Positions 9,780 through 20,430 are shown, numbered from the stretch's first letter. The stretch is 64,000 nucleotides of DNA from Diphasiastrum complanatum (GCA_029204225.1 CM055101.1:64289345-64353344), one strand, 5' to 3'. The notes: generated by a model from the sequence alone, not told the origin. A program made the numbers and translations.

Positions 9780-11263
9780 GATCTCACGTATCTGGGAGGC
9801 CAGATGGGACTACTTCCACCGACCCATCCACGTCGTAGCCCACATATTGCACCCCTTGTGGCGCGAGACTCTGGATCGGGACGATCGGGAGCTGCACCGG
9901 GGATGGGTGGAGTACATGGAGCGCGTATGGCCTGGACCAGGTACGTGTGATAAATTGCTTGGTAGGCTAAGTACTGCAGTAGTGACTGTAGTGTGCTCAT
10001 TGCTAGTGTGTGAATTCAAGAGGACTTACACGAGCCATGTTTTTTCTTCTGCCAACAGGTCCGATGCTCACTAACATTGCATACCAGCTGCTGATCTTTG
10101 AGCGCTACCAGTTTCCTTTCGATGGAGAGCAGAGTCGGTGGAGGGAGGATATGTTGAGGCCTGTTTCATGGTGGGGCTACCATGGGCGCGGCACAGGTGA
10201 CCTGCGACGACTGGCCGAGAGAGTCCTTGCACAGGACTGTTCAACAGGAGCGTGCGAGCGAAATTGGAGCACCTGGGCCTTGTATCACATGTAGAAGAGG
10301 AACAGGTTGTCCATCGAGCAGTGTAGGCGGTTGGTGTTTGTGAACACCAACGGTCGTATGCTGAGGCGCACACGAGGAGGGGGACAGATACTCGAGGTGA
10401 GTCACATCATCACCCCCTGTTTCTTGCTGTGCTTTGACGAACTGAATTGCTTTTGAATTATGCAATGAATTGCTGACAACAATGTATTGTTTTCTGTTGC
10501 AAGTGAACCCTGACACTTGCTTGGTGGATTCGGCAGCTGCTGCTCCTCGGGCACCACCCACGCAGGATGATGGATGATGAGATCTATAGAGATCTATATA
10601 GACAGGCGCAGGCTGACGCACGGGCTCTACGGCGTTCGAGGAGGGCAGACAGGCAGAGGGCTAGGGCTGAGGAGGGGGATGATGAGGGCTTGGAGGGTGG
10701 AGAGGAGCTCGGGGCTGACTATCAGGAGGAGGAGGAGTGGGTTGAGGGGGATACGGTAGAGGATGAGGAGATGGGGGCGGAGGCACAGGGGGATGACCTG
10801 GCTGACTTGCTGGTGGACCCTGATGCGGAGACAGAGGAGGAGCCAGCCATTCCTACACGAAGGCCTAGGGGGAGACCTAGAGGTTCTGGGAGGGGGGGGC
10901 TAAATTCGCTTTTTGTAGACAGGAATGGAGCATCACAGGCAGCCGTCGGCCAGGCATCATCACAGTGGGTAGGGCCATCCCAGGGCGTTGGATCACAGCC
11001 ACCTGACACACAGACACGCAGAGGTAGACACAGGGGTGGGGGCAGGCAGGGGGGGGCAGAGGAGGGGAGAGAGGCAGAGGCAGAGGTAGAGGCAGGGAGA
11101 GAATCCAGAGCCAGAGCACGCAGCAGCCAGAGCACACGGCAGAGCCAGGGCCACACCACGGCATATGGCTCCCTCCAGTTTTGATTCATCTACAGACCCT
11201 TGGGATCTACAGTCAGGCACAGATTCAGATGATGGTTCCTACCATGACTCTGATGAGCCTTAG
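9780..11263 (+). pseudogene. hAT transposase C-terminal exons and acidic, AT-hook-bearing tail
   Basis: The interrupted exon continues (REISRIWEARWDYFHRP, then VVAHILHPLW) to a CAG/GTACGT donor at 9940. The next exon (10059-10396) carries the hAT dimerisation signature: DLRRLAERVLAQDCSTGACE, then RNWSTWALYHM, a TAG at 10292, and the expected KRNRLSIEQCRRL in frame after it. Past 10500 a frame of about 200 residues is highly acidic. It then has RPRGRPRGSGRGG, an AT-hook-like motif, followed by Gly/Arg-rich and Glu/Arg-rich runs. The probable end, GSYHDSDEP and TAG at 11261, is in a different frame, so one or more frameshifts lie in the G-rich stretch. Confidence 0.85.
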
Positions 11264-11383
11264 TTGTGAGTTTTTATTATGTTCATGAAAAATCATTGTA
11301 CTCCATTTTGGTGCCATGTGGCCGGATATTATATATTACGATGATCCTATTCACAGCAGTGTAACGATGCAGTACTGTTCTTT

Positions 11384-11548
11384 GAGAGAGAGAGAGAGAG
11401 AGTATGGTTGAAAAACGATTCCATATGGTTGAAAAATGCTTCAGTACGGTTCAGGATGATGCAGTATGGTGATTGGTTCAGAGCACTTAGCATGGTTTTC
11501 GTTTAGCATGATTCAGCATTTTTGTTTAATTTGTTGGATCTAAGAGAG

Positions 11549-11582
<34 letters not shown>
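11384..11582. repeat. GA microsatellites in the hAT 3' region
   Basis: Two GA runs, at about 11384-11402 and 11550-11582, flank a stretch with repeated GTATGGTT/GTACGGTT words. They lie inside the hAT element after the transposase stop. Confidence 0.85.
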
Positions 11583-11585
<3 letters not shown>

Positions 11586-11787
11586 AGTTAAATTTTGGGG
11601 CATCATGTTTTTTTATTAATGCACCTGGGAGTTAAAGCGTAAACCTAGGAGTTAATGCACCTAAACTAGACCATCCTGCACCAGAAACGTTCGGCAAAAT
11701 ACACAGTAATTATGCTCTTAATTAGAGCTTTCACCTGATATCCATATTGCCCAAGAAAAAACCAAAAAAAAAAAAAAAAATTAAAAA

Positions 11788-11863
11788 AACGTTTCTGGAA
11801 AAAAATTCCATATTTTCGAAACGTGTTTCAGAAACACGTTTCTGAACGCGTTTCAGAAACGCA
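11788..11863. repeat. Right subterminal repeats of the hAT element
   Basis: Five or so copies of CGTTTCTG / CAGAAACG words lie in alternating orientation immediately inside the right terminal repeat. They mirror the words at the left end. Confidence 0.72.
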
Positions 11864-11882
11864 GTGCAACTATGGTATGAAC

Positions 11883-13105
11883 CTTAGTTATGTCAGAACC
11901 ACATTTCAAAATGCTCATGCCAAAGTGTGAGCATTACTCTGAAACGTACTTTGAACTTTCTTTTCTCAAAATTTTTTTCAAATTCATGTATAATATTACA
12001 TGTTGCACATGTATACTATGCTCCTATTAGTTCACTGTGACAAGGATTCATGTATGTCAATCATTTACCAAGAAAATATATGCATTGAATGCTTAGTGCT
12101 TTCATTTCATATTTAGTGAATTGTTAACCATCATCACTACTCATTGCTTACGTCCATAAGGCCCATCTCAAGCAAGCATCTTGATTTTGCACAAAATTCC
12201 AAATGATATTTGCTACTGAACTGTTGTTTTGAATAGTATGTTTCCAACTAAGTATTAAACCTTGAATTTAATTTTCACGAATTGCCCATTACGATTAAAT
12301 TTTAAGCTAAACTTTTCCATAAACAAGGTTTCTTCGCCTACCTCACCGAATGTAACAACAAGAAACTCATCCAAAAAAATTGTGTTCGGCATAACATTCC
12401 CAAACGGAACTCTCAAAAGTTCCTAGATAATTCCTGAAAGACCTTATTGTATCCCAATGTGAATACAACTAGGAAAAAAATTGTTTCCTCTACATTTATG
12501 AGATCACATGCATGGAGTGGCAAAAATATATAAATATCATGTCCTTAGTACATTCTTTCCACATTGTTCGAATCAGTTACATAGAAATGTCCTCATCGGA
12601 AGTGATTTTCATCAGTTGAATATGAGCCTCTCAATCTTCAAAAGGGCATAGAGGTCAAGAAGTACTCACTTCTAAGAAGAGAGAAATAAGGCTCTTGCAC
12701 ATGTATCTGCCAGTTTGATTCACTGAAAACCTGTGCATTACAGTAGGCTGCATTTTTGTCACTATTGAAACTTGTACACTTACGTTGGTTGTCCTAGTAG
12801 TGGATCATTCTATGCACAATATGAGTTAGAATCAGCAAAAGTGTACAAGTTTTAGACAGAATGGTTTTCGGCAACAAACTAGAGCAGAGTAAATATAACT
12901 CGTCTACATACAATATGAAAAGATGGCAATACCACAAGAACGTCCTCCCAGCCAAGGACATAGCAAGCAACCATCAATGCCACATTAAGAATGTTAGAAA
13001 AGGTTTGCCTGTAAGCTGCAAATTTTTCTGAAATGGAGGGCCAGGAACAAGAATGTAATCCAGTGGACAAAAAACCATTTTCTTTTTCTTGCATCTTTGG
13101 CATAC
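11883..13105. other. Unassigned sequence downstream of minus-strand exons
   Basis: AT-rich. It may hold further exons or intron of the minus-strand gene at 13106-14471. One weak candidate exon lies near 12690-12745 after a TGCAG acceptor. I cannot support a full model. Confidence 0.35.
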
Positions 13106-14471
13106 CTTAAGTAATGAAGATCCTAATCTATTAAATCGTGATGATGCTTGTTGGTCATTGTGTAGGATCTCAAGTCTCTCAGCCAACACCGCTGGGTTGC
13201 TTTCCGAGCTAAAACCATGCGGTATGGAATGTCCAATTGCAGCAGCCAAGTGCTTGTATAGAGGATAAGGAGAAATTTCCTCCGGCTTGATTTGAGGCCT
13301 CAATTCACCTGATGCTACACACACAAACTAACTTTAGGAATATCAAGTACTTGTATGATGGAGGTTAGAAGCACACATTCTCTTAAGTGCAAAAGTCATA
13401 TGAAGGCTCAAGATGGTTTAGCCTTGAAGTTCCTATGGTTGAAATGATGTTATTTCAGAAAGAGGAGCATCCTTGACTTTCCATTATGTAAAATTCATAT
13501 TGTAAAAGCTGAGCTCTCTACTTGTTTGTAAACTACAATTGTTCCTAATTCTAATGAAGAGCTCTAGCTACGACAGCTTTCATGTGCTGGGGAATGGTTT
13601 TTCAAGTGTCATGTATTGGTGGTACGCATCATTTGAGAAGCTATGACTAGCCTGTCAAGGCAAGACAAGACAAGGTGTAACTTCAAAAATTACCCAAACC
13701 AACATATAAATCTCTATGAAAACCATTCCCTTATGTAAAGAATGAGCAAAAACTTTGCTTACTTTTACCGAGCACTATTGTGCTTTGTGCTATAAGGAAA
13801 ATTTGGGCATCATTTCCTTCAATAGATTGACTTGACTTACTGAATCAGTCAAAAAATTTACCCTGCATTGATAATCTTTGTGGTGCATGTAATTTCTGAT
13901 TATGGACTTTGATGGTTTACTAGGCAGGTAGGTAAGTTTTAGGGAGGGCACTTTCCACTGAAATGGGATTTTCATTTCAGTTCAAAACTTGAGGGAATCC
14001 GCTACTTTCGTTTTGAATTCGTCACATTTAGGTAATATCGATTTCCTAGCTACACTGGAGGACTATAGATCTTAGGCATTTGCGCATCATATTGAAAGGA
14101 ACAAAACATAAATTGAAGAAGATGGCACAAAAATGATCACCTGAACCGTCGTATAGAAGCGCAGAACAAAAGGACGGCGTAAGAGGATCAGAAATGGCAT
14201 CCTCAGGATGATAATACTTGCTATCCGACCTAAACTTGTCGGACTGCTCCTGAGCTTGCAAAATAAGTCGCCCTTCATCGCCATCACTTTTTCCTTGCTG
14301 AGAAGGCGAAGCACCTACCTCATTCTGCTGCTGCTGCCGAGCAAAGGAAGAGATCACCGAGTGGAGCAAGCTTTCGAGGAAGAGGAGAAAGTGGCGATGG
14401 AAAGGAGAGGAAGGAGAAGAGAAGGAGGGTATGGAAGGTGGAGAGGAAGCTTGATTGGTCGTAGTATCCAT
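13106..14471 (-). CDS. Unidentified plant gene, first two coding exons (partial)
   Basis: Exon 1 runs from an ATG at 14471 down to 14141 (donor TTCAG/GTGATC). Exon 2 runs from 13308 (acceptor CATCAG/GTGAAT) to 13106 (donor TTAAG/GTATGC). The splice phases agree (1 then 0), and together they encode 177 residues. The N-terminus is Ser/Pro-rich (NQASSPPSIPSFSSPSSPF), followed by a hydrophobic patch (HFLLFLESLLHSVISSF) and a Gln run. The exon 2 part (KPEEISPYPLYKHLAAAIGH, then RLGSSLLK) is compact and looks like a conserved domain start. I do not recognise the family. A long GA repeat sits just upstream of the ATG, as in many plant leaders. Later exons were not found; the hAT insertion at 11874 may have displaced or broken them. 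Confidence 0.6.
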
Positions 14472-14480
14472 GGACAAGAA

Positions 14481-14483
<3 letters not shown>

Positions 14484-14535
<52 letters not shown>
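14484..14535. repeat. CT/GA microsatellite in the presumed 5' leader of the minus-strand gene
   Basis: About 26 CT units, reading as GA on the minus strand, lie 13 bases upstream of the ATG at 14471. GA-rich leaders are common in plant genes and can act as binding sites for BBR/BPC factors. Confidence 0.85.
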
Positions 14536-14537
<2 letters not shown>

Positions 14538-14616
14538 ATTAGCTCACTTTTGAACTCCTCTTTGCTTTTGTCATGCCCAACTCAACTCCCCTTAATCTTG
14601 CATGCCCTATTTGAAT

Positions 14617-14892
14617 CACGCAAATCCCGAGTTGCCTTGTGGTGTGTTATGTTATTTTCACCTCAGAGCAGTGCGGGATGTTTATGATCCAAATCCCCAG
14701 TTGCCATGTGGTGTGTTATGTTATTTTCACCTCAGAGTAGTGCTGGGATGTTTATGATTCAAATCCCCAGTTGCCATGTGATGTGTTATGTTATTTTTTC
14801 ACCTGAGAGCAGTACTGGGATGTTTATGATTCAAATCCCCAGTTGCCATGTGATGTGTTATGTTATTTTCACCTCAGAGCAGTGTTGGGATG
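14617..14892. repeat. Tandem repeat, about 75 bp, four copies
   Basis: The unit contains ATCCCCAGTTGCCATGTG, then GTGTTATGTTATTTTCACCT and CAGAGCAGTGCTGGGATG. It recurs with a period of about 75 bases starting near 14617, 14692, 14767 and 14842. The copies differ by a few substitutions, and the third has extra T residues. Confidence 0.9.
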
Positions 14893-14962
14893 TTTATATA
14901 TTCCATAAGCACTACACTCTTTTTACATATCCATAATATGTTGTTGAACCTACAAATAGACT

Positions 14963-14985
14963 TGTGTGTGTGTGTGTGTGTGTGT
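14963..14985. repeat. TG microsatellite
   Basis: A run of about 11 TG units. Confidence 0.9.
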
Positions 14986-14989
14986 TGCC

Positions 14990-16560
14990 CCTTGCTCGGG
15001 ACCGTTGCTTGCATTACCCAGGACCTTGTTGCTACCCCCTGGCTCGTTTGCCCCGGACCCCATACGCACTTCTCACATTTGAAAAACCATTGGGCGCCCG
15101 CCACATGACGAGGGCCCATTGCCCATCATTCCAAATGGCCTAGCCAGTGCCAACAATCGTTTGTGTAACCCAATGAGGTTGGCTCAGTTGGTTAGCCATA
15201 CCTTTCTAGAAAATCATTTATTGAAGTGGTATGCATCCAATGCCATGCATAATTTTCATCATGTCATTGCTCTGAATAAGGCCAAGCATATTTTCACTAT
15301 TTTTTGAATCTGAACGTGCAATGAGACTTCCAACAATAATTTCACTATGATTACCAAACCACTTAGTCTTGGCAACTTTCATAGTTTGACAACTTTTTTT
15401 TAGAGCCGATTAATTTCTTGTTCTTTGCTTTGCACGAGGGATAAAGATTCAATCTGTTGTGGAATAGTGGAGGATTCAATTATCATCGTTGGAATTGCTA
15501 TTCTTAATGGCCGCTGAAATTCTTCAAACAAGTTTACATTTTCCAAATTAAACAAACTAAGTCCATCCACCAATGTCAATCAAACTCATCTAAGGATTGG
15601 TACGTTGCTTGAACGGTTGTTGCAATTACATCAACTGAACAATGTTCTCTTTGAGCTTTCTAGTCTTTCAAATCGGACATTAAATGATACAAACTTGCAA
15701 GTTTAATCTAAGTAGAAGGCACATTCTATAAAATGGACTCCTCCATAAGATAACCACACCACAAAATTGAAAAGTTGTTTTTCTCACACTAATGTGATGC
15801 CACCATCATTATTTACAATTTTGATCTGATGTTGGAACTAGTATTGCTTGGTGTACGACAACTCAATAATACTCTGTAATACTAGTTAAACAAGCGGCTT
15901 TTTCTGAGTTTTTTGAAAAAGCAATGAAACATTCGGTCTATCTAATCGTGAGTGTGACCCATCTTCTTGATTTTACCAAGTATTTCACCACCTCTTGATG
16001 ATGTTCCCATTATTTTATCTTTTTATTTAGTAATTCTCATGATTCTATTGAACAAGCATATCATTTGGCTTGAACTCGACATCATTATAAGTTCTTGGAT
16101 GATCATCATAGGTTTCATAGGCTTGTCTATTCATGTACATCTTCCTTTTGCCCATCATAAGTTTTTTTCAGAGTCATTCTCTTATTGAAAAGATAAAACA
16201 CGTTATTGTGGACCTTTCCAGATCCTAAAAAAGCTCAGTCCTATTATATACCATTTACCATTGCCTAAGATTACTCATGTTTGTGACATTTTTCATGTCC
16301 GTTTACTTTTATCATTTTCTTTTTTATAGTGAACCCTCTAATACTTCATTTCCTACTGATTTTGAATTCTGTTTGTTTTGAGCTACAAACCACCATATCT
16401 TGTTTAGTCGATCTGGTTGAAAAAACACCTGCAAAAATCACTATTTTAGAACATATCGAAAACTCAAAGACTGAAGTCACTTGCAATAAATGAAAAACAT
16501 TATAGCATAGCATGTGCACCTGCTCACAGTGACGAGGCAACACCAATGTGTCAAAGGACT
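14990..16560. other. Unassigned AT-rich sequence
   Basis: No coding feature is supported. At about 15179-15194 there is TGGCTCAGTTGGTTAG, a perfect tRNA A-box consensus, but no B-box was found downstream and no cloverleaf can be drawn. Confidence 0.4.
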
Positions 16561-16997
16561 CCATGCTCAATGTTTTTGATGAATCAATCGCAAAAAATCC
16601 ACTTCCGATTTTACGGTTGCATTTGGCCCTCTACAAACTACCTTGAACTATTTCACATCAAATAAAAAATAGTGTCCACTTTCACCAAATGACACATCAT
16701 AAATATTTTGTATAGTTCCTACGTATTCTATATTTTATGAGATGGGATTCCGATCTCGTGCACTGCTTTGATTTTCTTGTTGGAAAGATGCTATTACACC
16801 ACAATCGTGTGTGCGTCTCTTGTTATCAATCCTTTCAATACGAAAGTGGAAACCAAAAGCCCATATAGCATTACACATTTTGCACTGCCACATGACAAAC
16901 ATGAATATCATAAATAATCATTGTGAATGAACATGGTGTTTCAAAATGATTAAACAAATATTGTTATAAACAAGAATGTTCTAATAATAAAGCATCT

Positions 16998-17520
16998 AAA
17001 GAATAATACCTTCCATTCTCATCCTCTTGCAAAGTCCCATTCTGCGTTTGATATTTTTTGTCCCTCTTTTGTTGCTTTTTGTAGTGTGTCATGCATCCAC
17101 TCTATAGTGCATTGCTTGGGCAATGGCTCAAGATCATGTGAACTTGAGGTCATGTGTCTACCTCTATTCTGTCGTTGGCACTTTATAGACAAGGCCCTCT
17201 CTTTTTTTTCTTCTTCATATAGGTCTAACCATTTATCCATAACTCCACAATTATAAAGCATGAATGTAGAAATTTTTTCTCGTTGGAATGGTGCCAACCT
17301 ATGGACCTTTCCCATCCCTTGAGGTTTTTCACTAGTTACCTCTTCGGCTTCCTCTTCACGCCACAATAGTGGAGCAGATCGATGTAGTTGGTGCAAAATT
17401 TCAGTAACATAAAAGAGAGATTCACATGCTACCTTCAGGCCTTGCCTTTTGACGCACAAAATCTTTTAAGACTTTCATGTACCTTTCCATAAAGAACATC
17501 CACCTAAAAAGTCACAAATG
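16998..17520 (-). pseudogene. CACTA transposase C-terminal region after DUF4218
   Basis: From about 17515 leftwards the minus strand reads WMFFMERYMKVLKDFVRQKA then RPEGSM, the canonical end of the DUF4218 block. A frameshift follows, then ESLFYVTEILHQLH and HRLAPFQREKISTFMLYNC, then VMDKWLDLYEEEKKER. The last resembles the usual linker (VLNNCDEVLPYLEEHK-like) between DUF4218 and DUF4216. It lies directly downstream of the 17565-17777 segment. Confidence 0.8.
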
Positions 17521-17564
17521 GTTAAAATAAGTGTTTTATTTAATAAGTCCATGTATCAATTGAT

Positions 17565-17777
17565 TTAGTTTAAATACACATGCAAAAGATAATTTATGCA
17601 CTTATACCTAGTGTGCACTGGACCAGCAATAGAAACTTCTTTAACCAAGTGCACCAATAAATGCATATGTGAGTCTATGATGGAAGTCATAAAATATCTC
17701 TCAAACATGCACACAATCTCCACTATATCCTCATGTCTCTTGCGAAGATCCAGCTCACGGATTTCTTTTGAACACAT
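17565..17777 (-). pseudogene. CACTA transposase DUF4218 segment
   Basis: It reads CSKEIRELDLRKRHEDIVEI, CMFERYF, DSHMHLLVHLVKEVSIAGPV and HTR. This is the hallmark block of plant CACTA transposases. The next expected residues (WM..MERYMK) are found about 60 bases further on, after an intron or a break. Confidence 0.88.
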
Positions 17778-17808
17778 CCATCTACAACATATTCAATCCA
17801 TTTTATGT

Positions 17809-18597
17809 CTATTTGAATTTCCAATCAATAAATACTAAATAGAAAAATGCACCAAGTACATGTAAACACCTGACAATGATTGATAGTTTGTATATGGTCT
17901 CACAAATATCTTTTGACAAGCACCCACGAATTGACAATGGATAGATGAATTGAATCATCTTTAGCCAATCATGAGATTTGAGACCTTGCAACTTTCCATC
18001 CACTGTGAATGATGACCGTAGAGAATGGGCAAAACCAGTTGGTGTTCTAATGTCATGAATAATGGAGCGCACATGGTTAAGCTCCTCCTTAGTGAATGTC
18101 CAAGGTACTTTCGGAGCATGATCTTCACCATCCTTTATCCAATATTCTTTTTTGGTGTTTGATTCTTTTAGATCGTGCCTTGTAGCAATGGTATCTTTTT
18201 CACCAATCAAGTGTTTCCAAATAGATTCACCCACATTTTTAAATATGTGCATGGGATCAAGTAGGTGATTAATCAAAAGGTTATTCCAATATTCCAAATG
18301 ATGAAATATAGATAATCTTTTCATACCATCGATTGGCTTTGCTTGAGATTCCTCTCATAGTATTCGCCAATCTTTCACAAACATCCTCTTTGGAGGCATC
18401 TCTCTCTCAACTCTTCCTCCAAAACCTCTTCTATGAGTGTCTCTGAATGGATGGCCTTCATGCAAGTATTTACGATGATTTTCATATACCACTTTTTTGA
18501 GACTAAAAGAGTATCTTCCCACAAGATTTGGCCCGCACAAAAAACAAGCATTTTTTCCAACCGTTTGAAAGCCTGCCCAACAAATGGATACTATCAA
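17809..18597 (-). pseudogene. CACTA transposase Transposase_21 core, C-terminal half
   Basis: Two frames are joined by a break near 18340. The first (18597-18355) has VGKNACFLCGP, YENHRKYLHEGHPFR and GGRVEREMPPKR. The second (18324-17809) has LEYWNNLLINHLLDPMHIFK then NVGESIWKHLIGEKDT, TFTKEELNHV, then FAHSLRSSFTVDGKLQGLKS and HDWLKMIQFIYPLSIRG. These match the family's conserved DxMHIxKN and LKSHD..... motifs. Confidence 0.88.
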
Positions 18598-18846
18598 TCA
18601 CTATTAAAAAAAGTATATGTCAAAGAATAATTATAGCCATTGTAGTATATCATGTAAATGTCAAGAATTACTAGTTGTATGTAACTGTAAACAAACTCCT
18701 ATGTACACAAGATAGACATTGTTTGAATGATTACCTGAGCATTCACCTAATCCTGGATAGTCATGCATTGTCCACATTACAATGGCATGTAGTGTAAACT
18801 CCCTCTCATGTAAGGGGCACGAAATGTCATATGCTTTTATCCCCTT

Positions 18847-19537
18847 TCACAAATCTTCCAACTCGTCAATAAGCGGCTCAAGATACACATCCATGTTCTT
18901 AACCTTGCGTTGGCCAGGAATTAAAAGTGCAAACATAATGTGTCCCTTTTTTGTACTCAACCAAGGAGGAATATTATAATTTACCAAGCAAACAGGCCAA
19001 ATGGACCACGTAGTTGCTCGTACACCAAAGGGGTTCACACCATCTATTGCAAGACCAAATCTCACATTTCTTGACTCATTGGCAAAGCTTGGATACTCTT
19101 TGTTGATGTGTTTCCATGCTAGTGAATCTGAAGGTACCCTCATCATCCCATCCGTAGAGGTATGGTGTGCATGCCAGTCCATAAGTTGTGCAAGAGATTT
19201 ACAACGAAATAAACGTTGCAATCGTGGAATTACTGGAAAATGTTGTAAAACTTTGCACGAAATGGTTGCCCCTTGCAAATCATCTCTATATCGAGGAGTA
19301 TCACAAATGGGACATTTCTTGAGCGATTCGTACCTTCCTCGATATAAAATACAATCTTTTGAACATGCATGATATTGCTTGTAGTCCATCCCAATGTTAG
19401 TCAACATCTTTCGTGCCTCATCTCTTGTCTCAGACATGACATTCCCTTCTGGGAGAATTTTGTTTTTCAATAGTCTGTACATGACAAAAGAAGTCATTGT
19501 AAAAAAAATATCACTCGATGTCCAAATTGTAAATCCG
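18847..19537 (-). pseudogene. CACTA transposase Transposase_21 core, N-terminal half (truncated)
   Basis: It reads EARKMLTNIGMDYKQYHACS, KDCILYRGRYESLKKCPICD and TPRYRDD, then FPVIPRLQRLFRCKSLAQLM, WHAHHTSTDGMMRVPSDSLA, RFGLAIDGVNPFG and KGHIMFALLIPGQ. Conserved DGxNPFG and the CPxCxxPRY zinc-like motif are intact. The sequence upstream of about residue 20 is lost at the junction with gypsy sequence. Confidence 0.9.
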
Positions 19538-20406
19538 AATGATATTGTTAGTGATCGTGATTCCAAGTTCACTAACAAGTCCTGGCAGGCGGGCTTTGAA
19601 AGACTGGAAACTACTTCAAGTCTATCGTCTACGGATCACCCGGAAACCGATGGTCAGACCGAACGGGTCAACCAGTCGATGAAAGATATGCTTCGTGCAT
19701 ATGTTTTCAGGGTGACAATTAGACTGGGAAAAGTATCTCCCAATGGTTGAGTTCACATACAATAGTATGAAGCAATCTGCCACTTAGTCCTTTTATGCTC
19801 TTGTACGACTTTCAGCCTCGTTCCCCTATCTTCTTTTGACTCAAAGGTCTCAATGTCCAAGCTGCAGTGGATTTCTTGCATGATATGCAAAAAATGTTGC
19901 AGGTAGCTAGGGAAAGCATTAGATCGGCTCAAGATAGAGCCCGGTTCTATGCCAACCGAAGTCGCGCTCCTCGAGACTTTGAGATCGGTGATTGGGTGTA
20001 TCTTAGAATCCCCAAGGACTCTAAGACACTTCGAATGGGGAAATGTCCAAAATTATCTCCGCATTTTAGCGGTCCTTTCAAAGTGCTTAACAAGATTGGT
20101 AAGGCTGCTTATAGACTAGAACTCCCTATTGGAACTAAGGTTCATCCTGTATTCCATGTTAGTCGTTTAAAGGAACGACTTGGTGGGAAAGATGACCTAA
20201 TTCCCAAAGATGATCTAGTGCTATTGGAGGATTTGACTGCTTTTGTACCCCATGAACCGGAAAGGATCATGGATAGTCGACGACATCAACTGAGAAATTA
20301 TCCGATTTCTGAACATCTGATTCATTGGAAAGGTATGTCAGATGATGAGGACACCTGGGAGAAGGAGGATGATTTAAGACTTAGATTTTCTGGTTTCTTC
20401 CCATAG
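19537..20406 (+). pseudogene. Second gypsy chromovirus, 3' half: integrase and chromodomain
   Basis: It begins in mid-integrase with NDIVSDRDSKFTNKSWQAGF and keeps the catalytic Glu region (DHPETDGQTERVNQSM), unlike the element at 3140-9774. The frame breaks near 19710-19860. A 179-residue frame (19867-20406) then carries the C-terminal domain (SRAPRDFEIGDWVYLRIPKD, GKCPKLSPHFSGPFKV, VHPVFHVSRLKERLGG) and a chromodomain-like end (HLIHWKGMSDDEDTWE, GFFP). It is clearly related to the first element but diverged, with a different LTR. Confidence 0.9.
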
Positions 20407-20420
20407 AAGGAAGTGTTTAT

Positions 20421-20430
20421 GAGGGGGAAA
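20421..20430 (+). promoter_or_regulatory. Polypurine tract of the second gypsy element
   Basis: GAGGGGGAAA lies immediately before the LTR that starts TGTTATGTACC. It serves as the plus-strand primer during reverse transcription. Confidence 0.85.

Larger units (their letters stand above)
1288..11874 (+). mobile_element. Defective hAT transposon, interrupted by a gypsy retrotransposon
   Basis: The ends are CATAGTTGCAC at 1288-1298 and its exact complement GTGCAACTATG at 11864-11874. They are flanked by perfect 8-bp duplications of GTATGAAC (1280-1287 and 11875-11882). Inside are plus-strand exons of a hAT transposase with the DUF659-like middle region and the C-terminal dimerisation domain. 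Removing the gypsy insert (3140-9774 plus one target copy) leaves about 3.9 kb. No BED zinc finger or N-terminal catalytic half is visible upstream of 2617, so this is probably an internally deleted copy. An in-frame TAG at 10292 and a frameshift near the C-terminus add to the damage. The GA-rich 3' part also carries two short GA microsatellites. Confidence 0.92.
16560..19537 (-). mobile_element. Decayed CACTA (En/Spm) transposon, transposase region
   Basis: Minus-strand segments of a TNP2-type transposase occur in the expected order over about 3 kb: Transposase_21 core, then DUF4218, then a degenerate DUF4216-like stretch near 16560-16760. Frame changes and gaps break it into several pieces; some gaps may be introns. 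The N-terminal side ends abruptly at about 19537, where plus-strand gypsy integrase sequence begins. No CACTA terminal repeats could be placed with confidence. Confidence 0.85.

Noticed and set aside
9703-10074. A 123-codon plus-strand frame crossing the 3' LTR boundary
   Set aside because: It runs from LTR into hAT exon and intron. The true exon (9780-9940) has its own splice donor, so the longer frame is incidental.
10722-11189. Long minus-strand frames rich in Pro, Ser and Leu
   Set aside because: They are antisense to the GA/GC-rich low-complexity hAT tail and have no independent support.
15119-15307. tRNA gene around the A-box-like word
   Set aside because: There is no B-box, no acceptor stem pairing and no cloverleaf.
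16200-19537. Complete CACTA element with terminal CACTA repeats
   Set aside because: Several CACTA words occur by chance in AT-rich DNA. None pairs with an inverted partner or a 3-bp duplication, and the right side is truncated.
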